From NCBI RefSeq assembly GCF_013167215.1, contig NZ_JABJWY010000007.1, forward strand, positions 44,676 through 108,675: a DNA stretch of 64,000 bases, in the 5' to 3' direction. Under the pieces are notes generated by a model, which saw only the letters and a program-made list of their open reading frames with translations, was not told the DNA's origin and ran no database searches. This stretch comes from Sphingobacterium prati. Its GTDB lineage: Bacteria; Bacteroidota; Bacteroidia; Sphingobacteriales; Sphingobacteriaceae. The position numbers and the translations under genes are program-made. Positions 1-8,577 of the stretch are shown in pieces (the first letter of the stretch is position 1; each line of letters starts with the position of its first letter).

Positions 1-1
1 T

Positions 2-1249
2 GAAGCGATCAATACACGTACCTATTCCTATGCCTGGCAATTAGAATCTGCTTTTAAGCCCAAAACACAGTTGATCTCGGAGATTAAATTTAGCTATAGA
101 GGTGAATTATCTGATGATCGAGAGATTTTAGGCAGATATCGTGTCAATAGGTTTGATAGCGAGCGGCATGCGGTTCGATCGGAGATAACCCAACAATTCG
201 CCCGTTTTTGGTCCGGGGTGAGCGGATTTGATTTTTCGTTTGTAGCCTTAAAGGGCGAGGGGGATCGACGTTATATTCCCAATAATTTAAGTCGAGAGGG
301 CGGTATCTTTACCTTGCAGACAATAGATCTTAATCCAATTGCGCTTCATTTAGGATATCGACATGACTGGATTGCCCGACGTACATTGAGCGATCCTACC
401 TACCAGCGGAGCAGGGGGCTTGCCGGAGGTCATCTTTCGGCCCGAGATTTTAGCTTAAATCACTTTTCGGCCGATATCAGCTATTCAATTTTTGACATTG
501 CCTATCTACAAGCTACCTATTCACATGCCGAACGTGCCCCAGGGGTGAATGAACTTTACGCCGGAAATGACCATTTTGCAATCCTGGTGGAAGAAAATGG
601 CGATGATCGCCTTGACAAGGAAAGCTCAGATTCCTATGAGTTATCCGGAGGGATAAAACATGGTGGATTAAAGTTTTCCGCGACTCATTACCACAGTTTT
701 TTTAAAAATTATCTCTATTTGGCCCACACCGGCATTTCCCGTTCTGGTGGCTTTTTGGTTAAGGAATGGCGTGCATCAGATACCGAGATCCGGGGCTGGG
801 AGCTAGAGGGAGGCTACACACATGTATGGGCAACAGATTGTCATGTTGTGTTAAATGCTTTCGCCGATTTGGTCAAAAATATAAATACATCGGATGACAG
901 CATGCGTAAATGGGCAGAAGGAGACTATATGCCCAACCTACCAACCAGTAGATATGGACTATCTATTGCACTGCAATACAAAAAGTTTTCTGGGAACGCC
1001 AATTTCGACCGATATCTGAGACAACGTTATTTAGGCAAAAATATCAATGTTGAACCGGCTATGCCCGCTTATTCCTTGCTATCAGGACAATTGAGTTACA
1101 AGGTGAATATAAAACGATATGAATTCGTCTATTTTATTTCAGGAAATAATCTATTGAATGTAGAAGCACGCCCGCAAAATTCCATACTCAAATATCTTGC
1201 TCCCCTTCCAGGACGAAATCTTTCCATTGGAATGAAGTTATTGCTATAA
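2..1249 (+). CDS. TonB-dependent receptor, C-terminal part (5' cut by window edge)
   Basis: The frame is open from base 2, so the gene begins left of the window; the TTG at 71 is an internal codon. What remains is about 415 residues of outer-membrane beta-barrel: alternating aromatic strands, a run YSHAERAPGVNELYAG that is typical of TonB-dependent receptors, and a C-terminal end (FISGNNLLNVEARPQNS, then PLPGRNLSIGMKLLL) that matches the receptor consensus. The overall look resembles the ZnuD-like metal-receptor branch, but the plug domain and TonB box are outside the window, so the substrate is not decidable. No downstream partner gene on this strand before 4278. Confidence 0.88.
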   Translation, partial: EAINTRTYSYAWQLESAFKPKTQLISEIKFSYRGELSDDREILGRYRVNRFDSERHAVRSEITQQFARFWSGVSGFDFSFVALKGEGDRRYIPNNLSREGGIFTLQTIDLNPIALHLGYRHDWIARRTLSDPTYQRSRGLAGGHLSARDFSLNHFSADISYSIFDIAYLQATYSHAERAPGVNELYAGNDHFAILVEENGDDRLDKESSDSYELSGGIKHGGLKFSATHYHSFFKNYLYLAHTGISRSGGFLVKEWRASDTEIRGWELEGGYTHVWATDCHVVLNAFADLVKNINTSDDSMRKWAEGDYMPNLPTSRYGLSIALQYKKFSGNANFDRYLRQRYLGKNINVEPAMPAYSLLSGQLSYKVNIKRYEFVYFISGNNLLNVEARPQNSILKYLAPLPGRNLSIGMKLLL

Positions 1250-1522
1250 TACAAGCCTTATTTTACTGAGATAGTCATATCACCATACTTTGCTATACAC
1301 ATAAAATCAAAAGAATATGACAAATCAATTTTTAACCAAGGAGACGATTGATATTTCACGCTTTTTTTATTTAATGTGTAACATTTTCTGTTTCTTATTC
1401 TCTAAATTATAAAAACAGCAATGCAGGTTTTGAATTTCGAAGAGATAATACAACGAATACTGGATGAGAATATTATTATATTGATGCCAATTCTGTTTAC
1501 AACCAATACAATAGTTGTCTTT

Positions 1523-1870
1523 TTATTCTGCTGTTACCACCTTCCGATGGTTTAGCCCCCAATCTTTCAATGCATAAATTATCGGTGTTAAGGTATCGGC
1601 ATAAGGTTCCAATTGATAAGAGATCTTAACAGGATACTCATCGATAACTGTTCGTAAGATTAGTTTATGCTGTTCTAGATCTTTTAGCTCTTTGGCCAAA
1701 ACCTTCGGTGTAATGCCTGGAATACTCTCCTGAATATCGGTAAAGCGGTCATTTCCGACACCTATGGAAATAATAATCGGCAATTTCCATTTACCGTTGA
1801 TGACATCTAAAGTATCGCGAACGGGCTTGATGGTCGCAAGGCAATCACAATGCATTTTTTTCTGTGCCAT
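1523..1870 (-). CDS. HxlR-family winged-helix transcriptional regulator
   Basis: 115 residues, the normal length for HxlR/MarR-like single-domain regulators. The N-terminus has the family's Cys pair (CDCLATIKPVRDTLDVINGK), followed by GKWKLPIIISIG, the recognition-helix stretch FTDIQESIPGITPKVLAKEL and a wing ending YQLEPYADTLTPIIYALKDWG. HxlR proteins are usually cysteine-based sensors of electrophiles or aldehydes that act as repressors. It is the last gene of a minus-strand operon behind two flavin-dependent monooxygenases (8-nt gap). It very probably binds the two inverted repeats at 4151-4219; that link is inference. Confidence 0.92.
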   Translation of the reverse strand: MAQKKMHCDCLATIKPVRDTLDVINGKWKLPIIISIGVGNDRFTDIQESIPGITPKVLAKELKDLEQHKLILRTVIDEYPVKISYQLEPYADTLTPIIYALKDWGLNHRKVVTAE

Positions 1871-1878
1871 AATTAAGC

Positions 1879-2898
1879 TTATTGAGTTGCTAAATTTACA
1901 TTAATTTCTTTCATCACCTCTGCAAATATTTGCGCTGATTTTATGCGGTCTTCAGCCGAATACATTGTTGAAACTGCAATTAGTTCATCTACATTAGTTT
2001 CTTCCAGAAAATTGATGACCTGTTTTTTTACGGTCTCTTTATCACCAACAAAAGAAAATTTTAGCATCTGATTCACCTGTGGATGATTAAAGATCTCCCG
2101 CCATTCATCTGTCATTGCTGTTGGTGGCTGTACGCTTTGCATATTTCCAGTTAACATTCCATAAAACATTCCGATCAATGACGTGAATAATTTTTCTGCT
2201 TCCGCATTCGTATCTGCCAGGATTACATTGATACCAGCGATGGTATAAGGTGCTTTTAAGAATTCAGAAGGTTGGAACTCCTGTTCATATATGCGAAGGG
2301 CATTGTACAGATGCGTAGAAGCAAAGTGACTGGCAAAAGCGTAGGGCAGTCCTTTTTGGGCAGCCAGATGAGCACTGTCAGTGCTCGAGCCTAATATAAA
2401 AATCGGAACGTCCATACCTTCAGCCATAGGAACTCTTACTTTGGCAGATTTGTTTTCCTCAGAAAAGTAACGCTGTATTTTCCCAATTTCATCGGGAAAA
2501 GAATGTGCAGCCTGAAACGAATCCGAACGGATGGCCTGTGCCGTTGCACTGTCTGTTCCTACAGCTCTCCCCAACCCCAGATCAATGCGGTGTGGATACA
2601 ATTGTGCTAAGGTTCCAAACTGTTCTGCTACAATAAGTGGCGAATGGTTGGGCAACATTACACCACCCGAACCTACTTTTATGCGCTCGGTGTTTTCTGC
2701 TACATACCCGATCAAAACAGCAGTTGCTGAGCTGGCAACAGTATGCGAATTATGATGTTCGGCGAACCAATATCTTTCATAGCCATTTTCTTCCGCTACT
2801 TTGGCAAGCGCTATCGTGTTATTCAATGTTTCTTTCACAGAGGTATTTTGTGATACTGTTGCCAACTCCAATATGGAATATTTTATATTCGTTTTCAT
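1879..2898 (-). CDS. LLM-class flavin-dependent oxidoreductase (MsnO8-like luciferase family)
   Basis: 339 residues with the bacterial-luciferase TIM-barrel signatures: a YSILELATV start strand, GYERYWFAEHHN near residue 40, IKVGSGGVMLPNHSPLIVAEQFGTL split over residues 74-97, and RIDLGLGRAVGTD. This subfamily (one-subunit LLM proteins acting with FMNH2 or F420) is common in soil bacteria and usually of unknown substrate. It lies between a second LLM gene upstream (48-nt gap) and the HxlR regulator downstream, so all three are probably co-transcribed from the promoter near 4117-4145. Confidence 0.9.
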   Translation of the reverse strand: MKTNIKYSILELATVSQNTSVKETLNNTIALAKVAEENGYERYWFAEHHNSHTVASSATAVLIGYVAENTERIKVGSGGVMLPNHSPLIVAEQFGTLAQLYPHRIDLGLGRAVGTDSATAQAIRSDSFQAAHSFPDEIGKIQRYFSEENKSAKVRVPMAEGMDVPIFILGSSTDSAHLAAQKGLPYAFASHFASTHLYNALRIYEQEFQPSEFLKAPYTIAGINVILADTNAEAEKLFTSLIGMFYGMLTGNMQSVQPPTAMTDEWREIFNHPQVNQMLKFSFVGDKETVKKQVINFLEETNVDELIAVSTMYSAEDRIKSAQIFAEVMKEINVNLATQ

Positions 2899-2946
2899 TT
2901 TTTTATTTTTAATGATTATTTAAAATGCTGATAAGCATTCATGGTT

Positions 2947-4071
2947 TTAAATTTTTCGGAATAAAGGTTTTTTCAGGTCCAGATTTTCTCTTAACGTATC
3001 TGCCTTGTATTCTCTATGGAAAATTCCTCTATCCTGTAAAATAGGAACGACCAGCTCAGCAAAATCGGCCAATCCAGTCGGATAATCCTGCGTTACGACC
3101 AGCATATCCATGGCCCCTGCCTCATACCATTGCTGCACCTGATTAGCCACTCTTTCAGCAGATCCAAAAAACAAAGGTGCTGGCATCGCTCTATATCGGT
3201 CGAGGGATACCAGTTCCATATATTTCTGCTGGGCTTCTGCGTCAGTCTTTCCAACAATAGCATTTTGCGAAGTAGCGATCACAAAATTTTCGGGAGACCT
3301 ATTTTTCTCGATTAGTTTATTTCGTAAGGCGGTAGCAGTGTAAAGGGCGTGTTCCAAACTTGGCCCGGCTATAAAGGCGCCGTCTGTATAGCTTGTTGCG
3401 ATATCTACAAAAGTGGTCGACGAGCCAGCTGTGTACAATACCGGTCGGCCTTGCACGGAACGACTGATATTGAGCGGTCCATCCACGGAGAAATACGCAC
3501 CACGGTAATTAATGGTATGCATTTTATCCGGTTTTAAGAAGACGCCAGTCTCTTTATTCCTTGGAAAAGCATCATCTTCATAAGTATCCCAGAGTCCCAG
3601 CAGAATGTCTAAAAACTCTCTATGCATTGGATATTGGTCAGACTTGCCCAAATGCCCACGGCTGAAATTGACCATTCCACCAGGATTGGAAGTAATAGCA
3701 TTTAAGGAAGCACGCCCCTTGCTTATTTTATCAAGTGATAATACCTGTCTTGCAATATTGTAAGGATCCGTGTAAGACGATGAAGCTGTAAAAGAAAGCC
3801 CAATTTTACTGGTCTTCATTGCAATAGCAGACATGATGGTTGCGCCGTCAAACATGCTTAGGTAATGCGGAATATTGCCTGCACCAACGTGGCTGACATC
3901 AAACAAAAAGAGGGTTTCAAATTTGGCAGCTTCGGCAATCTGTGCTTGCTCTACATAAAAATCCACATTTTCCCCCGCATCGGCAGGCATATCTTTATGC
4001 ATCCACGACGTGTAGTTCCAGCCGGTTCCGGCAATCCCTGCGGATAATTTCAATGTTCTATTTTGACTCAT
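2947..4071 (-). CDS. NtaA/DmoA-family FMN-dependent monooxygenase
   Basis: Start chosen at 4071 (MSQNRTLKLSAGIAG), because the 24 residues available upstream are not family-like and overlap the promoter; this gives 374 residues. Features of the nitrilotriacetate/dimethyl-sulfide monooxygenase branch: GTGWNYTSWMHKDMPADAGE, EAAKFETLFLFDV, KIGLSFTASSSYTDPYNIAR, LDKISKGRASLNAITS, and the loop ALYTAGSSTTFVDIA-like stretch near residue 212. Such enzymes use FMNH2 from a separate reductase; none is adjacent unless the divergent Rossmann protein at 4278 serves. First gene of the LLM-LLM-HxlR operon. Confidence 0.9.
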   Translation of the reverse strand: MSQNRTLKLSAGIAGTGWNYTSWMHKDMPADAGENVDFYVEQAQIAEAAKFETLFLFDVSHVGAGNIPHYLSMFDGATIMSAIAMKTSKIGLSFTASSSYTDPYNIARQVLSLDKISKGRASLNAITSNPGGMVNFSRGHLGKSDQYPMHREFLDILLGLWDTYEDDAFPRNKETGVFLKPDKMHTINYRGAYFSVDGPLNISRSVQGRPVLYTAGSSTTFVDIATSYTDGAFIAGPSLEHALYTATALRNKLIEKNRSPENFVIATSQNAIVGKTDAEAQQKYMELVSLDRYRAMPAPLFFGSAERVANQVQQWYEAGAMDMLVVTQDYPTGLADFAELVVPILQDRGIFHREYKADTLRENLDLKKPLFRKI

Positions 4072-4116
4072 GATACCAATCTTATTGATGCTGTTAAACA
4101 GCAAAATCTTAGAGTG

Positions 4117-4145
4117 CAAAATTAACTGAATTATACTTACCAAAA
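4117..4145 (-). promoter_or_regulatory. Promoter of the LLM-LLM-HxlR operon
   Basis: On the minus strand a perfect Bacteroidota -7 element TAATTTTG (4124-4117) lies 16 nt behind a TTTG (-33-like, 4145-4142), giving a start point about 40 nt before the ATG at 4071. The spacer is one base shorter than the usual 17-19, so the assignment is good but not certain. Confidence 0.55.
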
Positions 4146-4150
4146 GATAG

Positions 4151-4219
4151 TACTTTCCTAAAGGAAAGTAGAATTAATTTTTTAAACGGGAAATCTATTT
4201 CGCTTTCCTTCGGGAAAGC
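4151..4219. promoter_or_regulatory. Two inverted-repeat operators, probable HxlR binding sites
   Basis: Site 1 (4151-4170) is TACTTTCC-TAAA-GGAAAGTA, perfect 8-bp arms. Site 2 (4202-4219) is GCTTTCC-TTCG-GGAAAGC, perfect 7-bp arms. Both share the CTTTCC-N4-GGAAAG core and their centres are 50 bp apart, near five helical turns. Site 1 abuts the -33 region of the leftward operon; site 2 lies just upstream of the rightward -7 element at 4247. HxlR-family operators are typically such short dyads. Confidence 0.7.
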
Positions 4220-4246
4220 ATGTCGTAAAACAAACAAAATGATTGT

Positions 4247-4254
4247 TAATTTTG
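4247..4254 (+). promoter_or_regulatory. -7 element for the oxidoreductase at 4278
   Basis: TAATTTTG fits TAnnTTTG exactly and lies 23 nt before the ATG. No clear -33 TTG at the expected distance, consistent with activator or repressor control from the adjacent dyad. Confidence 0.5.
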
Positions 4255-4277
4255 TAACATCATAAAATGGTTAAAGG

Positions 4278-4958
4278 ATGAAAATAGGAATTATTGGTTC
4301 AGGAAATATTGGCGGTACGCTTGCCAAGTATTTAATAAATTTAGGACACGAAGTAATCATCTCCAATTCACGTGGGCCCGCATCGTTGACAGAAGTTGTT
4401 GAAAAAACAGGTGCTATTGCTGGAACGGTGGAAGAAGCTGCTGCTGCAGAAGATCTTATTATTATAGCTATTCCAGAAAAAGCTATCCCAAATCTTCCAG
4501 TTTCAATTTTATCCATATCAAAAGCGATAATCATCCATTCAGGCAATTATTATCCCTCAAGAGATGGCAGAAATATAGACATCGAAAATGGTTTAACAGA
4601 CAGCGAATGGGTGGCAAAAGTAATCGGTCATCCTGTGATAAAAGCATTCAACAATATTGTTGCAGGAAGCCTGGCTGCAAAAGCACTACCCAAAGAGAAC
4701 CCTGGCCGTATTGCTTTGTCGGTTGCAGGTGACAATTTAGCTGACAAACTTTCCATCATGCAATTGATTGATGAAATCGGATTTGACGCCATCGATGCTG
4801 GTGCGATTGCTTCATCCTGGCGACAACAACCTGGTGAGCCGGCTTATTGCAGGGATCTCGATAAACAAAATTTGATTGATGCCTTAGAAAAAGCTGATAT
4901 CAACAAGCGCGCAGAAAACCTTGCCTTAGCGGATGAGATTGCTCGTCCGTATTTGTAA
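4278..4958 (+). CDS. NAD(P)-binding oxidoreductase, F420-dependent NADP reductase-like
   Basis: 226 residues beginning MKIGIIGSGNIGGTLAKYL, a textbook Rossmann GxGxxG. HEVIISNSRGP and AEDLIIIAIPEKAI follow the coenzyme F420-dependent NADP oxidoreductase fold (PF03807), and VIKAFNNIVAGSL is the family's conserved centre. In Bacteroidota, which do not generally make F420, such proteins are usually plain NAD(P)H oxidoreductases. Divergent from the LLM operon and sharing its regulatory region, so likely induced with it. Its 3' end overlaps the convergent helicase gene by 33 bases. Confidence 0.85.
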   Translation: MKIGIIGSGNIGGTLAKYLINLGHEVIISNSRGPASLTEVVEKTGAIAGTVEEAAAAEDLIIIAIPEKAIPNLPVSILSISKAIIIHSGNYYPSRDGRNIDIENGLTDSEWVAKVIGHPVIKAFNNIVAGSLAAKALPKENPGRIALSVAGDNLADKLSIMQLIDEIGFDAIDAGAIASSWRQQPGEPAYCRDLDKQNLIDALEKADINKRAENLALADEIARPYL

Positions 4959-7187
4959 ATCCAACCAATTTAGTACGCTTTGCTTCATCGCCTTTACGTC
5001 TAAAACACCCATCGCAAAACCTTTCCGTGTGAGCTCTTCCGGCAGAATATCATCATATTTGTCAAATATCGGTGCTTCTTTCGGATAAAGCAATGTCATC
5101 GGGTCTATATCCTTTTTTATCTCTTCCTCTACAATTCGGTAAAAATCCTGCTCACTGACGTTCATCGTAAACTGGATATAATAGGGCCGTTTTGAGTCAA
5201 ATGCCTTAAGACCGAGAGCCGGGCCACATTTAATGCGAAGGAAACGCTCCAGTGCTAGAAAGGCATAACTTCCGAGCCAGGGAAACAAACCATACATCTT
5301 ACCACCAAGAGGGATCAGTGTTTTTTTATCAAGGAAGGATCTGGCAGCGATATCTCGTGCTTGAGCAAGTCTTGCTATCGCATTTTTAAGCAAATAGGGG
5401 TACGTATCATCCTGTTGCAGCAACAGATGCATCCGTTGCAGGATTTTTGTATGGATATCTCCGGGTTCATCACCAAAGTAAGCAGGCACGATTCCTTTTA
5501 CCGGATGGCAATAGACCACATGGCTGTTACGGTCAACCTCCTCCACGACCCAGACGCGACCGGCAATTGCAATTTTATCGTTAAGGGGAGGTGGTTTTAC
5601 AATGGTACCCAATTCCTCGGAATCCCATCGGACACTGTATTCCTCATTCTCCTGAAATACGGCATAAAATTTAAAGTTGTTGACAATACGTTCACCAGCA
5701 AGCCCCAAGATAAGTCCGCCATTCTCCGTCTGCTGAAGGTGGTCCATGCTGAGCAGGTGCCGCAGCAGTACCCGAAAATCATCAGCTGTTATATGCTGGA
5801 AATAAGCAAGCGAAAGGACACGGGAGGCAAGTTCAGCAGGTGTCATTTCACCCCCCGAGGCAAGAGTGCTCATCGTCTGATGATACAGCAGGCTATAGGG
5901 CAGACGCCCGGTGCGAGGCGGTTCTACCCAACGCTCCTCAAGGTACAGTTGGATCAGTGCGATCCCTTGAAGCAGTTTCCACGGAATAGTCTCGGGCAGT
6001 AGCGCACGAGCCTCAGCATGTTCTTCGCGTATCACAAACAACATTTCCGAAGGTGCATTTCGCCTTCCCGTTCTTCCCATTCTTTGCAGAAATGAAGAAA
6101 CTGTGAAGGGAGCATCTATCTGAAAGGCCCGCTCCAGGCGACCGATGTCTATACCAAGTTCCAGCGTAGAAGTCGTACAGACTGTGATCAGGCTATCTTC
6201 TTGTTTCATCATATCTTCCGCACTTTCACGGTAGGAGACAGAGAGGTTTCCGTGGTGTATGAGAAAACGGTCCGGTTCACGTTTCACCTCGCAGTATTGG
6301 CGTAAGGTAGCTGTTACCACCTCGCACTCTTCACGTGAATTGGAGAAAACAAGACATTTATGACCTCTGGTATGTTCAAAAATATAGCCAATACCGGGAT
6401 CTGCATTTTTGGGCGCGATATCTGTCGCAGGTTCTGAAGCATCGCCATCCGCTTCACCTTTCCCCTTTGTTTCATGCGCTTGTGCCCCAGTCGTAAAAAA
6501 ATGCTGCATGGACAGGTGCCATTCAGCTCCTCCACTTTGGATACGTGGTATAACAGTGCCACGGCCGGTTCCCGCCGAAAGAAACTCGCCGACAATTCGC
6601 GTATCACCTATGGTGGCAGAGAGCCCTATTCTTCTGGGATTGACACCCGCAAGGCGCGACAGCCTCTCGATCAGTGATAAAGTCTGTCCACCACGGTCCC
6701 CCCTGAGAAAAGAGTGGATTTCGTCAATGACGACAAAACGGAGGTCACCAAAAAGATGGGGGATCTGTGAGTGACGGTGTAGCAGCATGGCTTCAAGTGA
6801 TTCCGGGGTGATCTGCAGGATGCCCGACGGATCTTTCATCATTTTCTTTTTCCTCGACTGCGAAACATCGCCGTGCCAGTGCCAGACAGGGATACCGCTT
6901 TCCGCACAGATATCGTTCAGGCGGATGAACTGGTCGTTGATAAGCGCCTTTAAGGGAGCAATGTACAAACAGCCTATAGATGTAGGAGGGTCCTCCTGCA
7001 TCATGGTAATGACTGGAAAGAAAGCCGCTTCCGTTTTTCCTGATGCGGTGGAGGCAGATAAAAGTACATTTTCATCCGTATTGAATATTGCCTCTCCTGC
7101 AGCCGCCTGAATGGCACGAAGTTTATTCCAGCCATTCTGATAGATATACTCTTTTATTAAAGGTGAATATCGCGAAAAGGTGTCCAT
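4926..7187 (-). CDS. Lhr/BrxHI-like DEAD/DEAH-box helicase, probable SngC of a Shango-type defence operon
   Basis: Start placed at 7187 (MDTFSRYSPLIKEYIY), 37 nt after the ATPase gene; the longer reading would overlap that gene. 753 residues of superfamily-2 helicase: Walker A STASGKTEAAF, motif GCLYIAPLKALIND, DEIH box in FVVIDEIHSFLRGDRGG, motif III GLSATIGD, CTSTLELGIDIG and motif VI QRMGRTGRRN. This is the large Lhr-like branch that includes BrxHI of BREX type 2. Third gene of a three-gene operon with a BrxD-like ATPase and a TerB-domain protein. No BREX methylase or PglZ is nearby. Confidence 0.9.
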   Translation of the reverse strand: MDTFSRYSPLIKEYIYQNGWNKLRAIQAAAGEAIFNTDENVLLSASTASGKTEAAFFPVITMMQEDPPTSIGCLYIAPLKALINDQFIRLNDICAESGIPVWHWHGDVSQSRKKKMMKDPSGILQITPESLEAMLLHRHSQIPHLFGDLRFVVIDEIHSFLRGDRGGQTLSLIERLSRLAGVNPRRIGLSATIGDTRIVGEFLSAGTGRGTVIPRIQSGGAEWHLSMQHFFTTGAQAHETKGKGEADGDASEPATDIAPKNADPGIGYIFEHTRGHKCLVFSNSREECEVVTATLRQYCEVKREPDRFLIHHGNLSVSYRESAEDMMKQEDSLITVCTTSTLELGIDIGRLERAFQIDAPFTVSSFLQRMGRTGRRNAPSEMLFVIREEHAEARALLPETIPWKLLQGIALIQLYLEERWVEPPRTGRLPYSLLYHQTMSTLASGGEMTPAELASRVLSLAYFQHITADDFRVLLRHLLSMDHLQQTENGGLILGLAGERIVNNFKFYAVFQENEEYSVRWDSEELGTIVKPPPLNDKIAIAGRVWVVEEVDRNSHVVYCHPVKGIVPAYFGDEPGDIHTKILQRMHLLLQQDDTYPYLLKNAIARLAQARDIAARSFLDKKTLIPLGGKMYGLFPWLGSYAFLALERFLRIKCGPALGLKAFDSKRPYYIQFTMNVSEQDFYRIVEEEIKKDIDPMTLLYPKEAPIFDKYDDILPEELTRKGFAMGVLDVKAMKQSVLNWLDLQIRTSNLIR

Positions 7188-7224
7188 ATTTAATTCGGTG
7201 TTTCGAGAATCTCGGATAAATTTC

Positions 7225-8565
7225 CTATAGGGTGAATTTTGCAAACAGGGGATCAATGTCCTTATTTTCCAGTTCTGGCTTTGCATAGTCAAATGCTTCT
7301 GAACCAAGGAGCGTTTTGATATCGGTGTCAGGATTCTGGTAAAGGATATCGAGCAGTTCAATAAAATCCCGTATCACCTCACGCGGGGTAATGTTTGATG
7401 CCGCGCCGATCCTTCCGAATTCTATTTTTATAAAATCCAATAGATCTACATCCGTTAATTTACATTCGTAATTGTACAGGCTGGAATGGATGTTAGCTAT
7501 TTTTTCAGTGAGTACCATCATTTCTTCACTTGTTAATGGCTGAAGCCGGAGTACTGGAGCACGCATATCCTGCAGGCCCTGCTGTGCAAATTTACCATCT
7601 TGCAAACGTGAACGCAGCGCCTCATAACTATACATTCCCCTTCGAATATCCTCTACGCATTGGGGAGTACCACTCATAATGATTCCAACATATTGGGCCT
7701 TGCCCTGCAGTGCGTCATTATAGATAGAAAGGATTTTTTCGTAATTATATTGCCTTGCGATACTATTTGGGATTTTATAGATATTCACCAGTTCGTCCAC
7801 AAAAACCATCATCCCCTTATAACCTGCTTGTCGGAAAAAAAAGGCAAACAGTTTCAGGTAATCGTACCAGTCATCATCTGTAATAATTACGTTTACCCCA
7901 AGTTCCTGCCGCGCCTCGGTCTTTGTGTTATACTCTCCGCGGAACCATTTGAGCACTTTTGCCTTAAGATCATCATCACCCTCGATAAATGCCCGGTAAT
8001 ACATGGTGAGCAATTTCGCAAAGTCAAAACCATGTACCAGTTCCTGCATCGCGTGGATCACAGCAAAAATTTTCTGCTCCACTTTCTGGGTAAAAATAGG
8101 GTCTTCCGGGCTAATATTAGCAGTCTCGGCCGTTTCGGTCTGCAGCGAATCGATCCATTTGTCCAATAGCATGCTCAGTGCGCCGCTTTCAGGCCGTGTC
8201 TTTACGCTCAAGTTCTTGATCATTTCGCGATACGTCGCTAATCCCTGACCATTATTGCCGTGCAGGCGCCGCTCAGGCGATAGATCGGCATCTACCACTA
8301 CGAAGTTTCGGTCCATCGCATAGTTCCGAAGGGTTTGCAATAGAAAAGATTTTCCACTTCCATATTTGCCTACGATCATGCGAAAAGAAGCACCGCCCTC
8401 ACTGACGATTTCCGCATCGTGCAACAACGCTTCCATTTCCTTTCTCCTGCCCACCGTTATATAGGGCAATCCTACACGGGGCACAACACCTCCCTTAAGA
8501 GCGTTGAGCAGGGTCTGAGCTATACGTCGGGGTATTGTAACTGATTTATTATTTTTTTCTGTCAT
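7225..8565 (-). CDS. BrxD-like P-loop ATPase (DUF2791 family), probable SngB of a Shango-type operon
   Basis: 446 residues. The N-terminus (ALKGGVVPRVGLPYITVGRR) is the conserved head of BREX BrxD/DUF2791 ATPases. Walker A is MIVGKYGSGKSFLLQ (about residue 63), Walker B MMVFVDELVNIYK (about 254), and a sensor-like GIIMSGTPQCVEDIRRGMYSYEAL split over residues 300-323. The family is thought to load or couple to a partner helicase on DNA. It sits 12 nt after the TerB gene and 37 nt before the helicase. The lone ATPase-helicase-TerB trio is the known Shango arrangement. Confidence 0.9.
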   Translation of the reverse strand: MTEKNNKSVTIPRRIAQTLLNALKGGVVPRVGLPYITVGRRKEMEALLHDAEIVSEGGASFRMIVGKYGSGKSFLLQTLRNYAMDRNFVVVDADLSPERRLHGNNGQGLATYREMIKNLSVKTRPESGALSMLLDKWIDSLQTETAETANISPEDPIFTQKVEQKIFAVIHAMQELVHGFDFAKLLTMYYRAFIEGDDDLKAKVLKWFRGEYNTKTEARQELGVNVIITDDDWYDYLKLFAFFFRQAGYKGMMVFVDELVNIYKIPNSIARQYNYEKILSIYNDALQGKAQYVGIIMSGTPQCVEDIRRGMYSYEALRSRLQDGKFAQQGLQDMRAPVLRLQPLTSEEMMVLTEKIANIHSSLYNYECKLTDVDLLDFIKIEFGRIGAASNITPREVIRDFIELLDILYQNPDTDIKTLLGSEAFDYAKPELENKDIDPLFAKFTL

Positions 8566-8577
8566 TTCCTTTTGCTT

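Noticed and set aside
2531..2912. Plus-strand ORFs inside the LLM monooxygenase gene, and similar shadows within gnd, helicase and dnaE.
   Set aside because: Antisense frames of clearly conserved proteins with no own features.
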